DNA of 64,000 bases from Rattus norvegicus (lineage: Eukaryota; Chordata; Mammalia; Rodentia; Muridae): assembly GCF_036323735.1 (NCBI RefSeq), contig NC_086019.1, positions 233,472,102 through 233,536,101 on the forward strand, written 5' to 3'. The translations under genes were made by a program, and so were the position numbers. Positions 11,793 through 23,111 of this stretch are shown here, piece by piece; positions within the stretch are counted from its first letter, which is position 1, and each line of letters begins with the position of its first letter. Under the pieces are notes generated by a model that saw nothing but the letters and a program-made list of their open reading frames with translations, had not been told where the DNA came from and made no database searches.

Positions 11793-12110
11793 GCTCTTAA
11801 ACTTTCTAAATTGAAACTCTGATCCCCAATGCAATGGAATGATGAGGTCAGGTCTTTGGTAGGTGATTGAGTCAGAGGTCAAAGTCCTTACGAATGGGGA
11901 ATAGTGTACTTAAGGAAGGCCTTTCATTTCTCCTATGGGAACATAGCAAAGAGTGATCATCATCCAGTCAGAAATGGACCTCAGAGAATGCCAGATCCAC
12001 TGGCAGAATTGACCGTGGATTTATCAGCCTACCTAATTATAAGAAATAAGTTGCTATTGTAAATGAGCTGCCCAGTCAACGGCACTCTGTTTGAGCAGCC
12101 CCCTGTAGAT
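11793..12110 (+). mobile_element. MaLR (MST/MLT1-like) LTR relic
   Basis: A forward LTR-like segment: 'TCTGATCCCCAATGCAATGG' near 11818, then 'GTCTTTGGTAGGTGATTGAG' near 11852. Near 12039-12062, 'TAAGAAATAAGTTGCTATTGTAAAT' sits in the position of the LTR's poly(A) region (MaLR 'AATAAATTTCTGTTCTTTATAAATTA'). It is diverged and not translated. Confidence 0.55.
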
Positions 12111-12747
12111 AACAGATGGATAGTTTCCAGTTGTATGTGATAGGTGCAAATTATATAGTACTGCTCTCATCTCTACCTTGATGTCACTGAGAAGCCCTGG
12201 GCTGGAACCCAGAAGCTCTTGGTGCCACTAGTGTGAGGACAGTTGGAACACACTGCACTGATCATCTCAGAAACATCTGGATTGAAGCACAGATAGAGCG
12301 GGAAGCAACTTGAGCCTCCCTATTATGCAAGGTTGATTTGTGAGAGGTGCACTGAAGGGAGAAGACATTGGCAGACATAGTAGGAGAGATGGCAGGTGTG
12401 TGGCATGGGTTATATAGAGAACATATAACATAAACAATAATACTAAAAGGCAAAGTGTGGCATATGTAATAAAAATACATTTAACTTATAAATATATTGT
12501 CATCTTTAATTTTAAACTATAATCGTCTCTATTAAAAATGCTACTTATTGATTCCTAAAGATTTACTGAGTTCCCCAATCTGGCCGTGAACAAAACCTTC
12601 GATGCCCCCATTCAAGATGACACCATCTATTATTTAATTTCTATATAATTACATCATAATCTCCTCTCTCTAATCTCATGTCTTCCCATTCCACTCACTC
12701 TCAAACTAATGGATTCTTTTTCTTTTGTTGTTATTTTTACACACTCA
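12111..12747. other. Single-copy AT-rich stretch
   Basis: No recognisable gene or repeat. It is AT-rich around 12420-12700, with short pyrimidine-rich stretches near 12660. Confidence 0.4.
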
Positions 12748-12988
12748 TATCTGACCTCTTAGGTAGCAATGAATAGCCTAGTAAGAGCACCAGTGGAAGG
12801 GGAAGCCCTGGGTCCTGCTAAGACTGAACCCCCAGTGAACGTGATTGTTGGGGGGAGGGCGGCAATGGGGGGAGGATGGGGAGGGGAACACCCATAAAGA
12901 AGGGGAGGGAGAGGAGTTGGGGGATGTTGGCCCGGCAACCGGGAAAGGGAATAACACTCGAAATGTAAATAAGAAATACTCAAGTTAA
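12748..12988 (+). mobile_element. Rat-type LINE-1 3' end, 5'-truncated
   Basis: A forward L1 3'UTR fragment of the young rat type. It begins with 'GACCTCTTAGGTAGCAATG', continues through the G-rich polypurine tract (12850-12930), and ends in 'GAAATACTCAAGTTAAT'. It closely resembles the copies at 22.9 and 29.2 kb. The A-tail is replaced by a TA/TG microsatellite, so no clear target-site duplication can be read. Confidence 0.9.
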
Positions 12989-12990
12989 TA

Positions 12991-13031
<41 letters not shown>

Positions 13032-13048
13032 TATCTTTGGGAAAAACT

Positions 13049-13091
<43 letters not shown>

Positions 13092-13106
13092 TCTCTCTCT
13101 TTCTCT
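12988..13106 (+). repeat. Compound (TA)n-(TG)n and (TC)n microsatellites
   Basis: TA repeats (12988-13000) run directly into TG repeats (13001-13029). After 22 bp a nearly pure TC tract follows (13052-13106). The whole block lies at the 3' end of the L1 fragment. Confidence 0.95.
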
Positions 13107-13310
13107 CCAGTTGTTAATTGCTTGTAGTTCTTCATCTAATCATGGGGCCTTGGAGATGTCCGCCATCCACTTGGAATGTCAACTGGCCTTGTACTGTTCA
13201 GGTCTTTAGACAGCCTACCCTTTTCTTTGACGTCCACTGAGTCTTAGATGTAGGAATTGTGCTGTAGATGTGTAAACTGGGGCTGGGCACCCAACAATCA
13301 GTATTTTAAA
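13107..13310 (-). mobile_element. LINE-1 (Lx-type) 3' region fragment
   Basis: A reverse-oriented piece of the same older L1 3' sequence as 50.4-51.4 kb. Shared blocks are 'TTGCTTGTAGTTCTTCATCTA' (near 13119), 'GAGTCTTAGATGTAGGAATTG' (near 13239) and 'AACTGGGGCTGGGCACC' (near 13276). It is diverged. Confidence 0.6.
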
Positions 13311-13934
13311 AATACTCAATTCCTTGCAAGTTGGCATTGAACTTTTTAATCTTTATTCGTCTCAACTCTTTCACTCTTTAGACCTAAACAAAAACAGTCT
13401 GATCAAGAACTGGTAGGTAGTCAGCTCAGCATGACTGTGGCTGACTTATCAAGCCAAACAGAGCTGTCAGTAGAAAAGGAGGGAAATCTCATGAGCTTAG
13501 AGGAATGACTCTCTTTGAAGGATGCAGGAATTACTAAGTGGGTACCAACACTGGCATTGGAAAGTTTGCTGGCATTTTCTGAGTCTCCCCCCTCTTTAAT
13601 GTGAGGAGTATTCTTTTAGAACAGACAGCAGGGGACATGCTCAGCTACCTGCTCTATAATCATCGCCCTTTCCCCATGGCATCAGGAGGCTATGACAGTC
13701 CTAAAGATGATGACATTTTTCTCAGTTAGAAATGATGATGGAAATGCAAGAATTTTTCCTTTTTTCAAAAGCATACCAGCACCTTGACTGTTCCTCTCTA
13801 AATAGAGGATTGCTCCCACTGGACAATTTACAGGGCAATGTACTGCCTTTGAGAACATTCAACAGAGATAATCCACCATCATTCCCCCAGCAAAACTCTA
13901 AAATTTGAACTGAGAAATTATGTCTTTTCATTAA

Positions 13935-14231
13935 TGTGTTTATTTGTTCACTTTACATCCTAATTGCAGCCCCACCTTTCCTCCTAGTTACCCCCTCACA
14001 CAGCCCCTCCCCCATCCCACCTCAGCTTCTCCTCTGAGAAGGGGGAAAGGCCCCTGGGTATCACCCCACCCTGGCACATCAAGTTTACTGCAAGACTAGG
14101 TCCATCTCATCGTCTCCCATTGAGGCCAGACAAGGAAGCCCCGTGAGGGGAACAGGATCCACAGGCAGGGAACAGATTCAGGGACAGCCTCTGCTTCAGT
14201 TGTTGGGGGACCCACATGAAGACCCTCTGAT
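13935..14231 (-). mobile_element. LINE-1 3'UTR fragment
   Basis: Reverse-oriented L1 3'UTR of another older rodent type: 'TTTATTTGTTCACTTTACATCC' at the 3' end, then the pyrimidine-rich tract (13970-14030). Further in are 'GAGGCCAGACAAGGAAGCCC' near 14123 and 'GGGGACCCACATGAAGACC' near 14206. It is truncated before ORF2. Confidence 0.8.
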
Positions 14232-14812
14232 CAATCCAGTGGTCTTCTCAACCAAAATGACCTGAGAATTTGCGGAATTTCATGTTCCCATTCTATGTAG
14301 AAGGAAACTTCATCTTAGCTAGGGCAGCTCCGTGAGTTGGTGAGCATTGATGGTGTATGAAGCCAGCCCTGTCTACAACCTTTCCCAGAATAGACATTAA
14401 GTGTAATTTGAACAATTTTTTACTATTTCCTCCTCGGTCCTACAGAGTAAGCTCTCTCTGTAGCAAACCAGCTTTGCCTTGAAGCTTTATTACACAAATT
14501 ATTTTATTGCTCACCCAGCCAAAAAAAATTGTTTTGTCAAAAAAAGCTACTGCTCATCAATATTTATTCAGGCGCCCCATTCAGAGCCTCAGCTCAGCCT
14601 TGATTCCACCTCCACTCCGACAGCTGCACTGAGACTGCGGTCTGTCTGAGCAGGGATTATTTTCTCTCTCTCATGTGAAACTCAGTTCCACAAACTGGGT
14701 TACTTCTTAGTTGACAATTAGCATTAGTCCTGGGACAATCCTCTTTTATTTTAATAGGACAATGAGTGCCTATAACCCTTTATGCCAACACAGAATTAAA
14801 ATTCAGTGTCAA
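14232..14812. other. Single-copy stretch
   Basis: No recognised repeat or coding exon. Two A-rich runs are present (14521-14528 and 14540-14545). Confidence 0.4.
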
Positions 14813-14995
14813 TGTTATAGGTTGAATTGTGCCCCCCTGAAATTCATGTGCTGCCATTTTAGCATCTAGCCCCTCGGTATATGACCTTAAAAATCAATAC
14901 GATCTTAAAAATCAGATCATTATGAATAAAATTAGTTAAGGTAAGGTCTTTAGGGAGTGTCGTGTCATAGCCTGGTAATTAATTATCTCAGGGTC
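14813..14995 (+). mobile_element. MLT1-like LTR, left part
   Basis: A forward ancient MaLR LTR starting TGTTATAGGTTGAATTGTGC, with 'CCCCTGAAATTCATGTG' and 'TATATGACCTTAAAAATC' as in MLT1 elements. It is split at 14995/14996 by a younger LTR and continues at 15387. Confidence 0.78.
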
Positions 14996-15386
14996 TATCT
15001 TAGTTGCTTTTCTATTGCTGTGAAGAAACACCATGACCGACCGAGGCAATGTAAAAAAGAAAGCATTTAATTGAGGGCTTGCTTACAGTTTCAAAGGGTG
15101 AGAGTCCATAACCATTATGGCAGAGAGTCCATAAGGCAGCAGGCGGCCATGACGGTGCTAGGAGCAGTAGCTGAATGCTTACCTCTGATCCACAAGCAGG
15201 AAACAAGGAGAATTCATGGTAATGAATCTAGAATGAGTTTTGGAAACCTCAAAGCATATCTGTAGCAACACACTCCCTCCAACAAGGCCACACCCCCAAT
15301 CCTTTTTAAACTGCCCATCAAGCACTGACCAAGCAGTCAGGCATAGGAGGGAGCCCATGTGAGCCATTCTCCCTCAAACCACCACA
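14996..15386 (-). mobile_element. Rodent MaLR LTR inserted into MLT1
   Basis: A reverse-oriented LTR of 391 bp. Its 3' terminus (here at left) includes 'TCTATTGCTGTGAAGAAACACC' (from 15010), and its 5' terminus ends 'CAAACCACCACA' at 15386, the complement of TGTGGTGG. Inside are 'GCATTTAATTGAGGGCTTGC' and 'CACTCCCTCCAACAAGGCCAC'. The flanking pentamers GGGTC (14991-14995) and GGCTC (15387-15391) match at 4 of 5 positions, consistent with an ERVL-type 5-bp duplication. Confidence 0.85.
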
Positions 15387-15584
15387 GGCTCTGTCATAGC
15401 CTGTGACATGGGGGTCCTATATTAAAGGAGAATGAATATAAAGGTAGTCAAACGAGGTAAAGAGACACAAGAAATTTAGAAATTCCAGCCTCCTTTGAAA
15501 ATGTGAGCCGAGAAAGCTCTGTTGATTAAGCCACTGAGTACAGAGCGGGTTTTTTAGGCAGCCCTACCAAACTAATACCTGACA
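15387..15584 (+). mobile_element. MLT1-like LTR, right part
   Basis: The continuation of the LTR begun at 14813. 'GTTGATTAAGCCACTGAGTAC' and 'GGCAGCCCTACCAAACTAATAC' are the typical 3' end of an MLT1 LTR, finishing with TGACA at 15584. Confidence 0.75.
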
Positions 15585-18360
15585 TAGCCTGTTTCACAGC
15601 AATCTCCTTCTGGCCTGTCCTCTCGACTTCCTTTAAAATCAACACGTCCCAATCTCAGCATTCACCACCGCCTTTCTTTTATCACTATTTAGAATTATAG
15701 ACCCGCATACACGTGAAATATGTTATTCAAATTTGCTTCGATTTGAGCTGTACAAAAAGATCCATAGGGGCATTTCAGGGTATGTTGTCTTCTGAATCTT
15801 GCTTTGTAGATTCGAAATGATTGACTGATTGATTCGTTTGTGGAGAGCGGTAGGTAGCTTGCTTCTTTTACTGCCAGTTGGCATTCCCTGGCACGATAAC
15901 ACCACAGCCTTCTCACTAGGTGGCCTCAAAGTAGAGGAGAGAATGGAGCCTCGCTCTCAGGCTCCTCCAAAAAGCTGCTCCACGACCCAGAATCAAAAGC
16001 ATCCTGCTGCGATAACTGTGCCACCTCCAGCCTTTGGAGATTTGGTCCATTGCTTCTATTCTGTGGTTGGGTTCTTCCTTTCAACTCATAAAGACCAGTG
16101 ACAGAGCAGAGAATCCTAGGAAAGGGTAGATGAGAAGGATAAAGGAACGTGTGGAAGACACTGTGGAGAAATACTAAAATCCCTTCCCTGGCTCGCCTCC
16201 TCGGGAAAGCTGAGCTCTACAGAGTAGACTCCCTTGGCGCCACAGAGCACTGCGCATAACTGGACTGGAGGTCCCAGCTCTGTGAAGCAGGATCTGTGGG
16301 CTGGTTTCTTCTTCTCTCATACGTGTATCTAGGAAGGAACTTGAGATTTGGGGACAATAGCTAGGTTAGAATTATCATCTGAACTGTACATTAGATTGAA
16401 AGGAAGACGACAGACCTGATAGCGCTGGGAACTGCTGACAGTCTGTTCTCCTTCCCCATTTTAAAAGATGATTTTCACCTGAAATCACCTACACATACAA
16501 AACAACCGTAAAATATGACTTTTCTTAACCATCAAACAAAACAGCCTTGTCTTCTATATAGTCCACTTCTGGACTTCGCTAACGATGGTGAGTAAGCTTT
16601 TGGATGTTTCCTGTTGGGTGAAGCTAGACCTGGCCACATAACATCATTCTAACCAATGAGAGCCGAGTCTGAGTCTAACGGCGCTGTCAGAAGAGAGCTT
16701 TAGCTAATCTGAAGGGGAACCCACAGAGCTCTGCTGCTTCAAGCTCCTCAACCCTTTCACCGCAGCCCTACTACCGGCTCTCCAACAAAACGGACAGATA
16801 AGACGCCTGAGGCAGCAGGCCTGACATAACAAGCCACTGAATTTCAGAAGCCAACAGCTGCCTCGCGTTAGAATTCATATTATGCAAGAAAAACCGACAA
16901 CCCTACATTTACCTCACGTTCCTTGAGGTTCCTGTTACTTGAAGCCAAAAGACATTGAGCGACAGAGCTGGACTCAACTTCCCGGGAAATGAGTGGAAAC
17001 GAGCCCGAGGACTTCATGCTGGAAATCTGCTTGTGGGGGAGGAAGGATCGGAGTATTCAAGTCTCCATGTATAAAGTGGAGCACCTCAACACTTTAGGTA
17101 AGTAAACTGAGGCACAAAGACAGAAAGTGTTCAGTTTGTGGCTCCCAAAGTCTGGCAGGAAGTCGCCTCATGGAAAATTCATACATGTATTTTTAAATGG
17201 AGAAGAATGTGGCTGGGAAGGGTGAATAAAGCCTGCAGTCCCCAACTCCTAACTTCCCTTGCTCCCAGCTCACCTGTCTGTGACTCTAAATCATTTGACT
17301 CCACTCTGGCAAAAGCATCTTCTATCCCAAAAGCTACATCCAGCTTCCATGACTTCCTCTGCCAGGAAGCAAGAGCAGCCTTCTTAGAGAAGTCCAGGAA
17401 ATAATTTTGAATTAAATGCTTCCCAGGTATTGGGAGAGACCCCTAAATGTTGGCAATGGCGAAGCATGGAATGGAGCATCCCTTGCTTGCTTTTTCTTCC
17501 TTTTACAAACATCGTTTACCCTACAAAACAGCTCACACTCTTCAGAGAAGTATATTCTTGGAATGTAATCTGAAGGGAAAGATGACCAAGAAATGACATA
17601 TGGTACAAAGTGATCTAATCGCTAAGGGAACAAACATGGAGCGCTTGGCTTAATCAGTAGGACGGGGGAGCAGCATCCCTTTCTTGCCGCATAGGGCACT
17701 GCTGTGTATTTTTCTGCTTCATTTCCCATCGAGCAGTCTCAACAAAGCCTCATTCTGTTGTCTCTTCGCTCCATTCCCAAAGTGCTGGAGAAAACCATCA
17801 CCTTACCAACTTGCCACAGCAAAAGAGATGGAGATCACGAATGCTTGTAAAGCCCACATTGAAGTTTAGAGGACTCTTCTGGGATATTGTTTCTCATGAA
17901 TTTCTAACCTCCAGCCATCAATCGTATCATAAAGAACACATTTCTACAGGTAGACCCTGTTGTTAGTAGCTGTATTTGAACGTTTACAATAGCCTATGTT
18001 TACCATAACAAGTTATGCCTCATTAATTTGGAATTACTGTAATTGTAAAGGGCAGGGTACAAGTGCACACTCATGGACCTGACCTACTATGCACAAAGGT
18101 ACCTTAGGCATAGGATGTCTCCAAGCTAGCAAGAAACTAAGGCAAGAATACAGACGAAAACCACATCCTGAAAAATATCAGTCAAGAGGAAAGATTTTGG
18201 AATGGAGGCACAGACAAGAAGGGTTACAAAGATGAATTTGGGATTACCTAAACAGACTGACCAGGAGTGGGGAATCTTGTTCCATGAAACTTTAATATCC
18301 AGATTTTACTGACATGTTCCCGAATAAAGATAAAGATAGTACTTTAATTCAATGTGATGT
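15585..18360. other. Repeat-poor 2.8-kb single-copy block
   Basis: This is one of the two longest stretches without a confidently recognised repeat. A weak MIR-like phrase lies at 17097-17135 ('GTAAGTAAACTGAGGCACAAAGACAGAAAG'). Two splice-donor-like strings (GATGGTGAGTAAG near 16583 and TTAGGTAAGTAAA near 17094) are present, but no adjoining exon is evident. No frame exceeds 90 codons. Confidence 0.45.
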
Positions 18361-18373
18361 CATTTGTTTTTAA

Positions 18374-19642
18374 CTGGTTATTTATTTTCATTTCAAATGT
18401 CACCCCTTCCCATTTTCCCCTCTCCTCTCTCTCCCATGCCTCTATTAGGATGTTTCCCCACCCACCCACCCACTCCTGCCTCAAGCAGCCGAATGTTCCC
18501 CTATCCTGGGCCATCAAGCCTCCACAAAACCAGGGGCTCCCCTCCCAGTGGTGCTTGATAAGGTCATCCTCTGCTACATATTGAGCTTGAGCCATGGGTA
18601 CCCATTATGTACTCTTTGGTTGGTGGTTTAGTCCCTGGGAGGATTGAGGGGTCTGGTTGGTTGATATTGTTGATCTTCCTAAGAGGTTGCAAACCCCATC
18701 AGCTCCTACAGTCCTTGCTCTAACTTCCTCATTGTGGTCCCCATACTCAGTCTGATGTTTGGCTGTGTGCATCTGCATCTTTATTGGCCCAGCTCTGGCA
18801 GAGACTCCCAGGGAACACCTATACAGGGTTCCTGTCAGTAAGAGCTTCTTGGCATCAGCAATAGTGTCTGGATTTGGTGTTTGCAGATGGGATGGATTCC
18901 TTGGTGGGGCAGTCTCTGGATGGCCTTTCCTTCAGTCTCTGCTCCACTCTTTGTCCTTGCATTTCCTTTTGACAGGAGGAATTCTAGATTAATATTTTTG
19001 AGGCGGATGGGTGGCCCTATCCATCAACTGGGGGCCATGCCTATCCACTGGATATGGTCTCTACAGGTTCTATCTCCCCCTTTGTTGGGTATTTAGGCTA
19101 ATGTCCTCCCTGTTGGGTCCTGGGAACCTCTTGGGTCCCTGGCATCTGGGACTTTCTAGTGGCTACCCCTAGTTCCCCCTCCCCCACACACCTACTTTCA
19201 AATTCCTGACCCTCTGTGTTTCTCCCCTATCTCCTCCCATATCTAAACTGGTCTCCATTTTCCCTCCTCTTCCTCCTTCCCTCCCAGGTCCCTCTCTCCC
19301 TCTATTTCTCAGAGATTATTCTCTTCCCCCTACTGAGTAGAACTGTAGCATCCACACTTCGGTGTGATCTTTCTTCTTGAGTTTCATATGGTCTGTGAGT
19401 TGTATCATGGGTGTTCTAAGCTTCCTTTTGGCTAATAAACACTTATCAGTGAGCGCATACTATGTGTGTTCTTTTGTGACTGGGTTACCTCACTCAGGAT
19501 GATATTTTCAAGTTCTATCCATTTGCCTGCGAATTTCATGAAATCATTGTTTTTAATTGCTATGTAGTACTCCGTTGTGTAAATGTACATTTTCTGTATC
19601 CATTCCTTTGTTAAGGGGACAGAAGTTGTTTCCAGCTTCTGG
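18374..19642 (-). mobile_element. 5'-truncated LINE-1 (1.27 kb) with TSD
   Basis: A reverse-oriented L1. At its 3' end (left) are 'TTTATTTTCATTTCAAATG' and the pyrimidine-rich 3'UTR. Next comes a long 3'UTR body with 'GGATATGGTCTCTACAGGTTC' (19045), then the end of ORF2 from 19432. Near-identical 13-14 nt repeats flank it: CATTTGTTTTTAA at 18361-18373 and CATTTGGTTTTTAG at 19643-19656. They mark the target-site duplication and a 5' truncation inside ORF2. Confidence 0.9.
19432..19642 (-). pseudogene. LINE-1 ORF2 C-terminal remnant
   Basis: About 70 codons of the extreme C-terminus of L1 ORF2p (endonuclease-reverse transcriptase), stop codon included. Recognisable residues are EWIQKMYIYTTEYYIAIKNN followed by 'DFMKFAGKWIELENIILSE'. 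These belong to the region C-terminal to the RT domain, so no enzymatic domain is left. It is 5'-truncated and cannot be functional. Confidence 0.9.
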
Positions 19643-19656
19643 CATTTGGTTTTTAG

Positions 19657-20815
19657 AATCACCTAACTCCTCTTTTTCTGACTTTATCATAAAAAGTATT
19701 TCAGTGCCCAAGATAAATGCTCTCAAATACAAGTTAATTGAGGTTCTAATTTTCTGGTTTAGTCTCTCGCTGAAAAATCCCTGATTTCAATGGGTGGAGA
19801 CCCAGTTTCACATAACTGACTGAGTACTGTGCCCACACTGTGGCAAACCCCACCTGGTATCCTTCCTCCCTTTACTGCCCTTTGGAGTGGGGTCTCGGAA
19901 TCTTATTAACTTCAGCCTTCCCAGGACTGTTGAGTTTTATTTATGTTCTGAACCTCTGAGTAGCTTCTCTCCTTCAGTCAAGAGACAATGTTTTTGTTAG
20001 GTCCAAAAGGGAACTTGAGTTCCCAACACTCCAAAATGCTTTCCACATATCCAGAAATAGACATGACCTGGACTATAGAAGGCTTTCTGGTAGTTAGACA
20101 AAGCCAATATCCCTCAGGAACTTATGAAGCTGGTTCCCCTCTACAAAAGAGAGTCATCACTGGACAAGTGCCTCTCTATAGGGCCCACTAGCATGTCAAA
20201 GCTCACGCCAGCCCAGGCTCCCTCACTATCTCAAGTACCTGTCATACATTTCAGAACCCATGCTAACAGCCCAGCCCTCTCTCCTGCCCTACCCTAAACT
20301 TCCTTTCAGCTTACCGGCTTCCTTCCTCCAGCCATTCATTCTCCTTATTACCCTGCTGTCTTTGATGTGTGGGTTCCCTCCACTCCTCTCTTTTCCTCTG
20401 TTCCTCTCCCTCTCTCTATGCCCTTCCCTTTTCTCTTTCTGCTCTATTCCTGCTCCTCTTGTGGCTAGGTCTAGTCTTCTGGCCATGTTCAGTCTACTTC
20501 TTTCTCTCCCTTCTCTACTCTTCCAGATGCCATTGGCTGCTCTCTCTCTCACATCTGTGCCTCTGAGTTCTGCCTCCCCTGTTGGGGTGTGAGATGCTGC
20601 TGTTACACCAGTTCAGAGAGGACTGGGATAAGATGTGAATGGGTGGCTCTGGTGATCTGTTTCTTCCTCTGGAGCATTAGACACCACTGCACTCCAGGTC
20701 CGTCACATCGACAGGACGGGATGATGTAGAGTCTAGGACTAATGGGGTCCACAGAACTCCAGTCGGGCAGGAAATGCTGGAATCACATTACAGCTCTTAG
20801 AGAAGGAATAAAGAG
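19657..20815. other. Single-copy stretch with pyrimidine-rich tract
   Basis: No gene is recognised. The segment at about 20262-20580 is strongly pyrimidine-rich on the plus strand (CT mixtures with scattered purines). It gives overlapping Leu/Ser-rich plus frames and Arg/Glu-rich minus frames of up to 110 codons, which I regard as low-complexity artefacts. Confidence 0.5.
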
Positions 20816-20820
20816 GTTCC

Positions 20821-21350
20821 TGTGGCAGGCATAGGGTCAGGTGATCAAGGTCCGGATTACCTCAGTGGCTGCAGCAGCAGCAATGTCGGGGGCAGGAGGT
20901 CATGCTCTGATGCAAGCCTCTGCAAGCAATGGGAGCCTGGCCAGGCAGATCCAGGCATTGGATCCAAAGGTCCAATGATGAAAGTTTTAGTGGGAAGAGA
21001 GTCTTCCCCAAGTGTTAAAACTCAGTAAAAACACCAGTCTCAGACCATCCTTGCTAAAATAGTTTATGGTCTTTATTGCATGTGGACAAGGACTATATCA
21101 ACTTGGAGGTGGGGCTAATGGGGGGTAAATGCATTCTATTGGCTGAGGTGAAGATGCTAGTGATGCTCTATTTGTATGGAGGAAGAATCCCAGGTACTGT
21201 GACAGGCTAGCTACCTGTGACCACCTGGATGGAGGTCACCGGATTACATGCTCCAAGGCAGGCACAAAAACAGAAGGGAGTTAGTCCCATTCCTGCAGGC
21301 TTCAGGATAAGATTTAAATCTTAAGTTTTATGACTTCAGGGGTTTGAACA
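20821..21350 (-). mobile_element. Solo LTR of a class II-like endogenous retrovirus
   Basis: Read on the minus strand this 530-bp unit begins TGTTCAAACC and ends GCCTGCCACA, the TG...CA termini of an LTR. A poly(A) signal AATAAA lies at 21072-21077 (minus). The flanks GGTTCC (20815-20820) and TGTTCC (21351-21356) match at 5 of 6 positions, consistent with a 6-bp duplication as made by ERVK integrases. No internal retroviral sequence adjoins it, so it looks like a solo LTR left by LTR-LTR recombination. I cannot name the family. Confidence 0.65.
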
Positions 21351-21356
21351 TGTTCC

Positions 21357-22875
21357 ACCTTGCTGGTTCCATTCAAATTCCTCTGGTGGCACAGTCCACA
21401 CACCCCCAAAATAACTACAATGGAAACTTTCCCCTGACCCATACCATGGAGAGGTCATATTGGCGGTTTATTCTATTTCCACTGTTACACAGCTGTGATG
21501 AGACAGAATACCTGGTCTGTCTATGCACCTTGCTGTCCTGTTATAGGAGAACCTTAAAGGGTGGGAAAGCCATCCTAGATGCTAAGGGAGAGTGGAGGAT
21601 AGTGCTATCTAGAGGGAGGATGTGGCATCTACCCTTTCTGAAGCGTAGTTCCTGAAGCATAGCTGAGTAAAGGTTAGTTCTGAAGTGACTGAATGCCTGA
21701 TTGTAAGGGGTCTCCCTGTCAACACACCAGCCATTTCTTCTGGCCAAAGGAAAGTCCACTCCCATTGTGAAATTCATGGGCAGGGAAGGCAATGACAGAT
21801 TTATAGCATCTGAGAACTTTAAATTTTATCATCATCAAACATTGCCTAAGGCTGAAGGAGTTGTATCCCCAGCTGAAGACCCCAGCAAGGCTGTCATTTC
21901 CAGATGTTGCTATTTGTGCTGGTCAACCACTGAGGACACAGAGACTTCAATGGACTATCTGAGCATTTAATGGAGACAACCCATCAGCACTGGTGTCAGC
22001 TTACTGAGGAGCTGAAACAATAGCAGAGGAAAGTGTGGAGGAGAGATTTGTGGAGTGAACATAGAAGGGGATACTAGGAAGCTTCAGTGGGCTTTGGCAC
22101 CACTGGCCATCTATGAGGTTGAATATTGGTGACTATGCTCTTCTTAAAGGGTTCATCTGCAAAGCTAATAACACCTGGTTCTATATCAACAAAGGAGCGT
22201 CTGCCATTAACCAATTAATTTTGTTCTATGTGGGCAAATGAAAACTAAGCCAAGTCCAAGAAACCATTGAGCAAAGTTACTTAGAAAATAAAATAGAAAG
22301 AGTATTGGAAAGGAAGGCTTACATGAGACATGTAGAACCCAGAAGTCCAGCGAACAGGATTAACACAAAAGCTGCCTTGAATTTTCATAACAGCATGCCA
22401 TAGATAGGTACACAAACATACGTGAATAAATAAAGAGGGAACGTGTCCTGAAAGCAATTTTCTCAGCATGGAAAGAAATCATTTCTCCCCGTGGAAAACA
22501 AAGAAGACTATAAGGACGAGAGCCCCTTGCAGAAATAAAACTGTCGTTTTCTTCGAAGGATCAGACAATAGTTAAAACTACCCACCCTCTTTTAAGTTAA
22601 GGAAAAAAAAAGAATTGCTAAGATGGTCGTAGTTTAGGAGTTGCAGGGAAAGAAATGAAAGCAGCCCATAGCCCATCTGGGTAGCAAGTGCCTTCTGGCC
22701 CACGATGCCAGCATCTAAGTTGACACAAAGTCCTTTCAGTTATTTAGACGCCTGGCTTTTTGACACATCACACAAAGCCCCATAGTGGCAAAAAGGATTA
22801 GAATATGTAATGGGACAAAGTGACAACCTATAGATTAAAGGGGGGTATGATTTTCCTTTCGGAAGGGATAGTTAC
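21357..22875. other. Single-copy stretch
   Basis: No repeat family or exon is recognised. Frames of up to 103 codons (21344-21655, plus) overlap opposing frames and carry no known domain. Confidence 0.4.
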
Positions 22876-22889
22876 TAGCCTTCATTTTC

Positions 22890-23097
22890 TTTTCTTTCTT
22901 TTTTTTTCTTTATTAACTTGAGTATTTCTTATTTACATTTCGAGTGTTATTCCCTTTCCCGGTTTCCGGGCAAACATCCCCCTAATCCCTCCCCCTCCCC
23001 TTCTTTATGGGTGTTCCCCTCCCCATCCTCACCCCATTGCCGCCCTCCCCCCAACAATCACATTCACGGGGCGGGGGGGTGGGGTTCAGTCTTAGCA
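22890..23097 (-). mobile_element. Minimal rat-type LINE-1 tail (208 bp) with perfect TSD
   Basis: Reverse-oriented. A T-rich tail (22890-22912) is followed by the reverse complement of the young rat L1 3' end ('TTAACTTGAGTATTTC' at 22914) and the C-rich strand of the polypurine tract. It is truncated after 'GGGGTTCAGTCTTAGCA'. The 14-bp duplication TAGCCTTCATTTTC flanks it at 22876-22889 and 23098-23111. On the element-sense strand the insertion site reads TT/GAAA, a usual variant of the L1 endonuclease target. Confidence 0.95.
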
Positions 23098-23111
23098 TAG
23101 CCTTCATTTTC

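Noticed and set aside
16570..17110. Splice-donor-like strings GATGGTGAGTAAG and TTAGGTAAGTAAA
   Set aside because: No open exon, acceptor or conserved frame adjoins either. Such strings are common by chance.
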